Program-made: the position numbers and the translations under genes | Notes under the pieces: model-generated | What the model was told of the DNA's origin: nothing | Database searches by the model: none | The model's input: only the letters and a program-made list of their open reading frames with translations | Shown: positions 7,795-12,627 of the stretch, piece by piece | Numbering within the stretch: the first letter of the stretch is position 1 | Layout of the letters: every line of letters starts with the position of its first letter | NCBI GenBank assembly: GCA_023263235.1 | Contig: JALQXE010000105.1 | Location: forward strand, 1 to 12,627 | DNA from: Sediminibacterium sp. | GTDB lineage: Bacteria; Bacteroidota; Bacteroidia; Chitinophagales; Chitinophagaceae | Direction: 5' to 3' | DNA length: 12,627 bases

Positions 7795-8349
7795 TTAGAT
7801 TGCTTTGTATTTTGGAGCCATTACGCGAAAGGCACCAAATAAAACAGCACCAAATACCAATGTGCTCACTAAACTATATGAATAAAACGGCAACCCATCT
7901 ACCATTGTTTGTGTTAGTCCAGCCATTGTTTTTGGGTGATGATATCCGCCACCTTGTGCCCACACTAAAAAGTTAGAAACTAAAAAATAAGCCGTAGGAG
8001 CAGATAAGAAAGATACTATATACTTAGATGGTTTTGAATCTTGTAAACCAAATCCAAAAACGGTAGTTGCAGCAATTAAAATATAATTTACTAATTGCCC
8101 TTCATAAAAACCTTGGATGGAAGTATAACCATAGTTATATAAAACTTGATACAAAATATCAGAGATGAACATGGAAACAATAGGTAGTAAAAATGAATAA
8201 GACTTTTTGCTTGCAAACAATGATCCACTAAATAAAGCAATTGCAATTTGCGGTGCAAATCCCATTGGTCTACTTGGCATAATTCTGTACAATGCACTTA
8301 TTGCTAGCATAATTACTAATGCAAGGATAATTTGTCTATTCAATTTCAT
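7795..8349 (-). CDS. DUF6580-type multi-pass membrane protein, possible transporter component
   Basis: This 184-residue hydrophobic protein has about five or six membrane segments: near 8-22, 33-46, 52-72, 85-102, 110-132 and 155-178. Conserved-looking features are RIMPSRPMGFAPQIAIALFSGSLF (22-45), then PIVSMFISDILYQ (56-68), and AQGGGYHHPKTMAGL (131-145) in a loop before the last segment. This pattern resembles the family annotated as DUF6580, a putative transport protein with S-component-like topology; that assignment is from memory of the family and no substrate is known. It follows manA on the same strand after 83 bases but has its own promoter candidate. I see no riboswitch in front that would reveal a vitamin ligand. 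Membrane location is secure; function is not. Confidence 0.65.
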   Translation of the reverse strand: MKLNRQIILALVIMLAISALYRIMPSRPMGFAPQIAIALFSGSLFASKKSYSFLLPIVSMFISDILYQVLYNYGYTSIQGFYEGQLVNYILIAATTVFGFGLQDSKPSKYIVSFLSAPTAYFLVSNFLVWAQGGGYHHPKTMAGLTQTMVDGLPFYSYSLVSTLVFGAVLFGAFRVMAPKYKAI

Positions 8350-8374
8350 AAAGTTGCTTTTGTATGCGTGATAA

Positions 8375-8408
8375 CAAAAATAAGACTTATACGCCTAAAT
8401 ATGTACAA
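8375..8408 (-). promoter_or_regulatory. Candidate sigma-A promoter of the DUF6580 gene
   Basis: On the minus strand, TTG (8406-8408), a 23-base spacer and TATTTTTG (8375-8382) fit TTG-N(17-23)-TAnnTTTG. The start would be near 8368, a leader of about 19 bases. This suggests transcription independent of manA upstream. Confidence 0.4.
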
Positions 8409-8432
8409 TCATTTTCCTCAAATGTGAATAAC

Positions 8433-9572
8433 CTAAGGGACAAAGGCTTTAAATACAAAAGAAGGCTTATTGGCAGTTATAGTTATTTGTTGCAAAGCTT
8501 TAACCATGGCTACTTCCCCTTCATTGTATTCGATGCCATCAATAATAACCTGCCCTTCAATAACCAGTAACATTTCTAAAGACTGGCTATTTATTGTGTA
8601 AGATTCTCCCTGCTTTAATGCTATTTTGCTTAAACCAAAATCAGCCACGGGGCAAGGATAATTGGTTTCATATTCATTTTTGGTTTCCCCCTTTAGTACA
8701 TTTGGATAAGTAGGGGCAAATTCTATATGCTTCATTAACTCATCAATGTCGATATGTTTTGGGGTTAACCCCCCTCTTAAAACATTATCACTGTTGGCCA
8801 TTAATTCAATATTTTGACCTTCCAAATACGCATGTAATAATCCAGCTCCTTGAAAAACTGCTTGGTACTTTGCAACTTGAACAATATTCAAAATATAGAT
8901 TGAAAAAATTCCTTTGTCAATATTTTTGGCAGGAACTGCTCCGTTATAATATTTACTCGCCCACCAATGCGGATGTAATTTATCCACCAGACCATTTTGA
9001 ACACTAGCCACGGCATCTTCTATTAAAGGTTTCAAAATAAGATCTGCCTCTTGTTCACTTAACTGCATAAAGTATGCATACAAGCCTTTATAATCTCCGC
9101 CTGCAAAATATTTTTGTAAAGCATTAAAATAAACATAGTCTTGTAAACGCGCTTCTAACAATGTAGGTGCTAAAAATCCATGTAATAACCAAAAATCACT
9201 GAGGGCCACCATTACTTCTGGTTTGTGATTTTGATCCTTATAATTTCTATTGGGCGCATCTATAGCAATTCCTGCTTGCTCCTCTAATTCAAATCCAATT
9301 AACGCATTTTCTTTGGTTGGATGAACTTGTATACTTAACATTTTGGCCACATCCAATACTTTGAATAAATAAGGGATAGTCCCAAATTCATGAATGGCAA
9401 TCATCCCATTTTCTGTTTCAATTTGGGCAGGCGCTGATGCATGTGCACCCATCCAATATTCTGCAAATGGCTTTTGCTCCTTATTATCCCTTTTCATTAA
9501 ACTTGGAATAAATTCAGTGCCGCCCCAATCATAATGCCTATGCACCCCATGTAATTTATACGCTTTTTGCAT
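8433..9572 (-). CDS. manA: Mannose-6-phosphate isomerase, class I
   Basis: The zinc enzyme interconverts mannose 6-phosphate and fructose 6-phosphate. It thereby links glycolysis to GDP-mannose for surface glycans, or lets the cell use mannose. The protein has 379 residues, typical for type I PMI. Zinc ligands are Q82 and H84 in LSIQVHP, E119 in HKPEVMVAL and H247 in GAGLLHAYLEG. NSDNVLRGGLTPKHID (260-275) holds the conserved arginine R266 of the active site. The N-terminal half is the catalytic cupin with its helical insert (about 135-205); the C-terminal cupin (about 300-379) ends the chain. The ATG at 9572 gives the family N-terminus (YDWGGTEFI). Only 35 bases separate it from the divergent yraN, and no clear -7 box is seen there. 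Confidence 0.95.
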   Translation of the reverse strand: MQKAYKLHGVHRHYDWGGTEFIPSLMKRDNKEQKPFAEYWMGAHASAPAQIETENGMIAIHEFGTIPYLFKVLDVAKMLSIQVHPTKENALIGFELEEQAGIAIDAPNRNYKDQNHKPEVMVALSDFWLLHGFLAPTLLEARLQDYVYFNALQKYFAGGDYKGLYAYFMQLSEQEADLILKPLIEDAVASVQNGLVDKLHPHWWASKYYNGAVPAKNIDKGIFSIYILNIVQVAKYQAVFQGAGLLHAYLEGQNIELMANSDNVLRGGLTPKHIDIDELMKHIEFAPTYPNVLKGETKNEYETNYPCPVADFGLSKIALKQGESYTINSQSLEMLLVIEGQVIIDGIEYNEGEVAMVKALQQITITANKPSFVFKAFVP

Positions 9573-9607
9573 CTTTATAATTTCACGATATTTATTAAAA
9601 TCATATA

Positions 9608-9961
9608 ATGAATAACAAAGATACTGGGTTTTTAGGTGAAACTATGGCTACCAGTCACTTATTGGAATTGGGTTTTGAGATTCTAGAAAGAAATTGGAGA
9701 TATAAACATTTAGAAATTGACATCATTGCTAGTAAAGAAAACCTTTTACATATTGTGGAAGTAAAAACAAGAAGTTCCGTACAATTTGGGTATCCCGAGC
9801 AAATGATTCAAGCGCAAAAAATGCAATTTCTAAAAAACGCAGCGGCGCATTATCAGTTTTCCAACCCTCAATGGATTTGGCTGCAATTTGATGTGATTGC
9901 TATATATCTAAAGCCCACCAATCAGTGGGCTTTAGATTATTTTGAGGACGTTTATTTTTAA
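9608..9961 (+). CDS. YraN/UPF0102 family protein, predicted nuclease fold
   Basis: The 117-residue protein has the complete UPF0102 pattern: GFLGETMATSHLLELGFEIL (7-26) with E11, RNWRYKHLEIDIIA (28-41) with E36 and D38, and HIVEVKTR (48-55) with E51 and K53. This order, D38 then E51-x-K53, is the PD-(D/E)xK arrangement also found in Holliday-junction resolvase-like folds. The family is widespread and its role is not settled; a part in DNA processing is inferred from fold only. The N-terminus begins a few residues before the conserved helix, which supports this ATG. Codons 100-110 form one perfect hairpin. The last two bases of its TAA overlap the stop of the convergent YkgJ-type gene. It diverges from manA by 35 bases. 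Confidence 0.88.
   Translation: MNNKDTGFLGETMATSHLLELGFEILERNWRYKHLEIDIIASKENLLHIVEVKTRSSVQFGYPEQMIQAQKMQFLKNAAAHYQFSNPQWIWLQFDVIAIYLKPTNQWALDYFEDVYF
9906..9937. terminator. Perfect 13-bp hairpin inside the 3' end of yraN, likely terminator for the convergent gene
   Basis: ATCTAAAGCCCAC (9906-9918), a six-base loop (9919-9924) and GTGGGCTTTAGAT (9925-9937) are perfectly complementary. On the plus strand a T-rich stretch (TTATTTT) follows. The hairpin ends 21 bases before the yraN stop, so stopping there would give a message with no stop codon. On the minus strand it begins about 20 bases after the stop of the YkgJ-type gene, a usual place for a terminator, although the following run is only AT-rich. 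Confidence 0.55.
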
Positions 9962-10455
9962 CCAATTAAATCCTGCATCTTTTCAACCATCTTATAGGTT
10001 GCTGGGCAAAATTCAATATTCTGTTTATGTACATGCATGTATTCAGTCATCTTTTTCTTTGTAAGATGAGGGAAGCCTGCGCAATCCGAAGGACGCACTT
10101 CATATATACTACACCTATTTGTTTTTAAATCTAGAAATTGGCAAGGCTGTAATTTATTTAACCAATCCTTATCTTTTTTATCATAGTCCAACCACTGTTC
10201 AGTGAATGCTTTAGGTGTAGTATTTAAATGCGCTGCTATTCTTTTAATATCAGTTTTTGTAAAAGTAGGGCTCATGGTTTTACAACAATTAGCACAGCTT
10301 AAGCAATCGGTTTCGGCCCATACCTGAGGACTTAAAATTTCTGCTAAGTTATCTAACCCCTTTGGTGCTCTTCGCTCTAATTTTGATAAAAAACTTCTGA
10401 ATTGCTTTGCATTACGACCTGCTTTCTGCTTAAATGACTTTAAATTAACTTGCAT
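9958..10455 (-). CDS. YkgJ-family cysteine-cluster protein (UPF0153)
   Basis: The 165-residue protein carries the CxxCxxCC cluster CLSCANCC (C51, C54, C57, C58), then C105 in QPCQFL, C115 in NRCSIYEVRP, C125 in SDCAGFP and C150 in FCPAT. Eight cysteines in this order, with RCSIYEVRPxxC, define the family PF03692. They are thought to bind an Fe-S cluster or zinc; the biochemical role is not known to me. There is no signal peptide or membrane segment, and the N-terminal 35 residues are lysine/arginine-rich. The gene shares its stop region with yraN (four-base overlap of convergent ends) and diverges from xerD by 68 bases. No clear -7 box is seen in that gap on either strand. Confidence 0.88.
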   Translation of the reverse strand: MQVNLKSFKQKAGRNAKQFRSFLSKLERRAPKGLDNLAEILSPQVWAETDCLSCANCCKTMSPTFTKTDIKRIAAHLNTTPKAFTEQWLDYDKKDKDWLNKLQPCQFLDLKTNRCSIYEVRPSDCAGFPHLTKKKMTEYMHVHKQNIEFCPATYKMVEKMQDLIG

Positions 10456-10523
10456 ATATTTGTTTAAATCTGATGCGAAATAAACTCTTTCTTATATAAC
10501 TATCAAATCTTTTATCAATACCA

Positions 10524-11432
10524 ATGAATTGGGAAATCTATAAAAAAGGTTTTAAAGCTTTTCTTCAACTTGAAAAGTCATTAAGTGCCCATTCGGTAGA
10601 AGCTTATTTAAGGGATATTGACAAACTCACCAACTATTTTGAAAGTATTGGTAAAGAGATAGGGCCAGCAGATGTTACTCTCAAAGACTTACAAGGTTTT
10701 ATACAATGTATAGGTGAAATGGAAATGGCTGCAACATCTCAAGCAAGAATCATTTCGGGAATTAAATCCTTTTATAAATATTGTGTGTTAGAGCAAATTT
10801 GTATGATTAACCCCACTACCCTTTTGCCAACACCTAAAACCAGACGTAAGTTACCCGATGTATTAAGTTTTGAAGAAATTGAGGATTTAATTAACCATAT
10901 TGATTTAAGCAAACCTGAGGGAGGCCGCAACAAGGCCATTTTAGAAACTATGTATAGCTCCGGCCTTCGAGTAACCGAAGCCATCAATTTAAAAATATCT
11001 TGTTTATACTTAGATGTTGGATTTATTAGAGTTATTGGCAAGGGAGATAAAGAAAGGTTAGTACCCATTGGTTCCGATGCCATTAAATACATTAAACTAT
11101 ATAAAGACACTATTAGAGTACACCAAACACCTGCTAAAGATTGCGAGGATATCCTATTTTTAAACAAAAGAGGAAAAGGACTAAGCAGGGTGATGATATT
11201 TTATATAATTAAAGACTTGATTTTAAAAACGGGGATTAAAAAAACAATCTCTCCACATAGTTTTAGACACTCTTTTGCCACCCATTTAGTAGAAGGTGGT
11301 GCCGACCTTCGTGCGGTGCAAGAAATGCTTGGACATGAAAGTATTACCACTACGGAAATTTACACTCATATGAATAGGGAGTTTTTAAGGGATACTTTAG
11401 ATAGATTCCACCCTGCCTTTCAAAAAAAATAA
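10524..11432 (+). CDS. xerD: Site-specific tyrosine recombinase XerD
   Basis: Xer recombinases resolve chromosome dimers at dif near the end of replication, usually as a XerC-XerD pair under FtsK control. This protein has 302 residues, close to the XerD norm. The N-terminal SAM-like core-binding domain spans about 1-100. The catalytic domain has R149 in SSGLRVTE, K173 in GKGDKER, H245 and R248 in SPHSFRHSFATHL, H271 in MLGHES and the nucleophile Y280 in TEIYTHM. The ending, REFLRDTLDRFHP, is typical of XerD rather than XerC in this phylum. Housekeeping neighbours and the lack of att-like repeats argue against a phage or island integrase. No second recombinase is in the window, so a XerC partner would be elsewhere. 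Confidence 0.9.
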   Translation: MNWEIYKKGFKAFLQLEKSLSAHSVEAYLRDIDKLTNYFESIGKEIGPADVTLKDLQGFIQCIGEMEMAATSQARIISGIKSFYKYCVLEQICMINPTTLLPTPKTRRKLPDVLSFEEIEDLINHIDLSKPEGGRNKAILETMYSSGLRVTEAINLKISCLYLDVGFIRVIGKGDKERLVPIGSDAIKYIKLYKDTIRVHQTPAKDCEDILFLNKRGKGLSRVMIFYIIKDLILKTGIKKTISPHSFRHSFATHLVEGGADLRAVQEMLGHESITTTEIYTHMNREFLRDTLDRFHPAFQKK

Positions 11433-11455
11433 GCTTACCATAAACTAAAATCATT

Positions 11456-11463
11456 TAGGTTTG
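11456..11463 (+). promoter_or_regulatory. Candidate -7 box for the DUF2911 gene
   Basis: TAGGTTTG matches TAnnTTTG exactly and is identical to the -7 box proposed for the tRNA-Leu gene. It predicts a leader of about 20 bases to the ATG at 11490. The -33 position (near 11433) has no TTTG, so this would be a -7-dependent promoter. Confidence 0.42.
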
Positions 11464-11489
11464 TTATTCAAAACAAAAAAGAACCTATT

Positions 11490-12335
11490 ATGAAAAGAAT
11501 ACTTTTTTCGGTATTAACAGTTATTGGATTATCGGCACAAGCGCAAATTAAAATGCCTGCTGCTAGTCCTACACAAACCTTATCTCAAGATTTTGGTATG
11601 GGCAAAGTAGAAATTGTATATTCTCGTCCTGCATTAAAAGGTAGAGCTGCATTTGGAAATGGTAGTGTACTCGCTCCTACAGGTGTGGTTTGGAGAACAG
11701 GTGCAAATGGTGCTACAAAAGTTACTTTCTCTCACCCTGTAACGGTAGGTGGTAAATTATTAGCTGCGGGCGCATATGCATTATTTACAATTCCTGGAGA
11801 AAAAGAATGGACTATCATTTTTAATACCAACTCAAACAGCTGGGGTAGCTTTAGTTACAAAGAAGCAGAAGATGTTGTTCGTTTTCAAGTAAAGCCTGAA
11901 TCAACTAGCAATAGCACTGAAAACTTTACAATCAATGTAGACAATATCACCCCAGAAACTGCAAGTATTTCTTTAAAGTGGTCAAAAACTTTGGTTAACA
12001 TTCCAATTAGCACTGATATTAAAACAACGATTCGTGCTCAAGTAAAAGAAGCTACAACTGGTACAAATGTAAATACAAATGCATACCAAGCAGCAGCCAA
12101 CTTTTATTATGACATGGATAAGGATTACGAAAGTGCTTTGGTATTTGTAGACAAAGCAATTGCAGCAAATCCTAAAGCTTATTGGTTATTATTATTAAAA
12201 GGTAAAGTGCAAAAAGAATTGGGAGATAAAAAAGGAGCTATTGCGAGTGCCGAAGCTTGTAAGAAAATTGCTACCGAAGAAAAAAATGATGACTATGTTA
12301 GAAATGCAAATGAACTTATTGCATCTATAAAATAA
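11490..12335 (+). CDS. Secreted DUF2911 domain protein with C-terminal TPR-like helices
   Basis: The 281-residue protein begins with a Sec signal peptide, MKRILFSVLTVIGLSAQA, with likely cleavage after residue 18 (A-Q-A). No lipobox cysteine follows, so a soluble periplasmic location is expected. Residues about 24-166 form the DUF2911 domain (PF11138), with VEIVYSRPALKGRAAFG (40-56), VWRTGANGATKVTF (67-80) and GGKLLAAGAYALFTIPGEKEWTIIFN (87-112), all characteristic of the family, which is common in Bacteroidota. The tail from about 197 to 281 (YQAAANFYYDMDKDYESALVF, then AYWLLLLKGKVQKELGDKKGAI) looks like two or three TPR-type helical hairpins. The molecular role of DUF2911 is unknown. The gene follows xerD by 57 bases with its own -7 candidate and is closed by a strong terminator. 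Confidence 0.88.
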   Translation: MKRILFSVLTVIGLSAQAQIKMPAASPTQTLSQDFGMGKVEIVYSRPALKGRAAFGNGSVLAPTGVVWRTGANGATKVTFSHPVTVGGKLLAAGAYALFTIPGEKEWTIIFNTNSNSWGSFSYKEAEDVVRFQVKPESTSNSTENFTINVDNITPETASISLKWSKTLVNIPISTDIKTTIRAQVKEATTGTNVNTNAYQAAANFYYDMDKDYESALVFVDKAIAANPKAYWLLLLKGKVQKELGDKKGAIASAEACKKIATEEKNDDYVRNANELIASIK

Positions 12336-12356
12336 AGCAACTGCTTACATCCTAAT

Positions 12357-12401
12357 GCGTCTCTCCAAAAGCAAATGCACTTTGGAGAGACGCTTTTTTT
12401 T
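12357..12401 (+). terminator. Rho-independent terminator of the DUF2911 gene
   Basis: GCGTCTCTCCAAA (12357-12369) pairs perfectly with TTTGGAGAGACGC (12381-12393) across an 11-base loop, followed by eight T (12394-12401). It begins 21 bases past the DUF2911 stop. Its 3' arm and T run also hold the -33 box and spacer of the next promoter. Confidence 0.92.
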
Positions 12402-12411
12402 AGTAGGTTTG
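12381..12411 (+). promoter_or_regulatory. Promoter of tRNA-Leu(GAG)
   Basis: TTTG (12381-12384), a 19-base spacer and TAGGTTTG (12404-12411) fit the Bacteroidota sigma-A consensus at every fixed position. Transcription would start around 12415-12418, just before the mature tRNA at 12421, leaving a leader of only a few bases. The -33 box is the start of the 3' arm of the preceding terminator. Confidence 0.7.
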
Positions 12412-12420
12412 CTGCCCCTT

Positions 12421-12506
12421 GCGGAGGTGGCGAAATTGGTAGACGCACTACCTTGAGGTGGTAGCGCCCACACCCGGGCGTGGGAGTTCGAATCTCCTCT
12501 TCCGCA
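12421..12506 (+). tRNA. tRNA-Leu (anticodon GAG)
   Basis: A full class II cloverleaf is visible. The acceptor stem is GCGGAGG with CTTCCGC (one G-T pair), followed by discriminator A at 12506. The D arm contains TGGCGAAATTGGTAGACGCA. The anticodon stem CTACC/GGTAG (12448-12452, 12460-12464) holds the loop TTGAGGT, with anticodon GAG at 12455-12457, which reads CUC and CUU. The long variable arm (GCCC/GGGC) is typical of leucine tRNAs. The T arm has loop TTCGAAT. CCA is not encoded (CAA follows), so it must be added by the nucleotidyltransferase. Confidence 0.97.
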
Positions 12507-12507
12507 C

Positions 12508-12541
12508 AAAGCATCCACAACTCTGTTGTGGATGCTTTTTT
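12508..12541 (+). terminator. Rho-independent terminator of tRNA-Leu
   Basis: GCATCCACAAC (12511-12521) pairs with GTTGTGGATGC (12525-12535) across the loop TCT, and AAA before it can pair into the following six T (12536-12541). It starts two bases after the tRNA discriminator base, so the primary transcript would have a very short trailer. Confidence 0.92.
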
Positions 12542-12558
12542 ATTTGAAGCAGCGTTGG

Positions 12559-12619
12559 CGGGTGACACCCGTCTGGCAGATTTCTTCACTGAAGAATATG
12601 CATTGAATCATTTGATTCA
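12559..12619. repeat. Cluster of three adjacent palindromes at the window edge
   Basis: Three perfect inverted repeats lie in 61 bases: CGGGTG-A-CACCCG (12559-12571), TTCTTCA-C-TGAAGAA (12582-12596) and TGAATCA-TT-TGATTCA (12604-12619). No gene is supported in 12542-12627: the reading frames here are short and cross the tRNA terminator. The block could be an interspersed repeat, the end of a mobile element, or an operator region of a gene beyond the window. Confidence 0.5.
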
Positions 12620-12627
12620 CACCTATC

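Noticed and set aside
7781..7804. AGCAAT / ATTGCT inverted repeat between rnhA and the DUF6580 gene as a bidirectional terminator
   Set aside because: Arms are only 6 bp with a 12-base loop and no run of T directly after either side.
10772..11167. 131-codon minus-strand open frame inside xerD
   Set aside because: It is antisense to the catalytic domain of xerD, with all active-site residues in the plus frame.
10524..11432. Possible mobile-element integrase
   Set aside because: The length, ending and housekeeping neighbours fit XerD; no att-like direct repeats or cargo genes are seen.
11456..11487. Nested TAGGTT/AACCTA and TTTGTT/AACAAA dyad before the DUF2911 gene
   Set aside because: The arms are short and AT-rich; the TAGGTTTG portion is better explained as a -7 promoter box.
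12293..12589. 98-codon minus-strand open frame over the DUF2911 end, tRNA and both terminators
   Set aside because: It runs antisense through a clear tRNA and two terminators; its sequence is a by-product of those structures.
12559..12627. Start of a CRISPR array
   Set aside because: No unit is repeated in the visible 69 bases; the three palindromes differ in sequence.

Overview
The window is AT-rich chromosomal DNA from a member of the Bacteroidota, most likely near the Chitinophagaceae or a related Sphingobacteriia-type lineage. The signs are: the starts I inspected lack a Shine-Dalgarno sequence; several promoters match the Bacteroidota pattern TTTG-N(about 19)-TAnnTTTG; and the family content fits (DUF2911 exported protein, GtrA-type membrane protein, CBM20-CBM20-GH77 glucanotransferase, DUF6580 membrane protein). 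The genus is not determined. No phage, insertion sequence, CRISPR array, toxin-antitoxin or defence locus is visible. This is core, housekeeping-type DNA.

Layout: 1-106 (-) is the start of dnaK, preceded by an unusual upstream region with a sigma-54-type promoter and several palindromes. 268-783 (-) is a GtrA-family membrane protein, divergent from argS (839-2608, +). Then comes a minus-strand block transcribed right to left: malQ (7142-4383), a dipeptide epimerase with a GTG start (4339-3275) and trmH (3269-2643), with gaps of 43 and 5 bases. rnhA (7305-7769, +) diverges from malQ and converges on a DUF6580 membrane protein (8349-7795, -), which follows manA (9572-8433, -). yraN (9608-9961, +) diverges from manA and its stop overlaps the stop of a YkgJ-type cysteine-cluster gene (10455-9958, -). 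xerD (10524-11432, +) and a secreted DUF2911 protein (11490-12335, +) follow. Last are a strong terminator, tRNA-Leu(GAG), a second terminator and 86 bases of palindrome-rich sequence at the window edge.

The genes serve separate basic functions: protein folding (dnaK), translation and tRNA modification (argS, trmH, tRNA-Leu), sugar metabolism (malQ, manA), peptidoglycan-peptide or dipeptide salvage (epimerase), and DNA maintenance (rnhA, xerD, possibly yraN). No single pathway joins them. The points most worth checking are regulatory: the sigma-54-like dnaK promoter, a tRNA promoter whose -33 box lies inside the preceding terminator, a perfect 13-bp hairpin inside the end of yraN, and three adjacent palindromes at the right edge. 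No intergenic stretch exceeds 300 bases.
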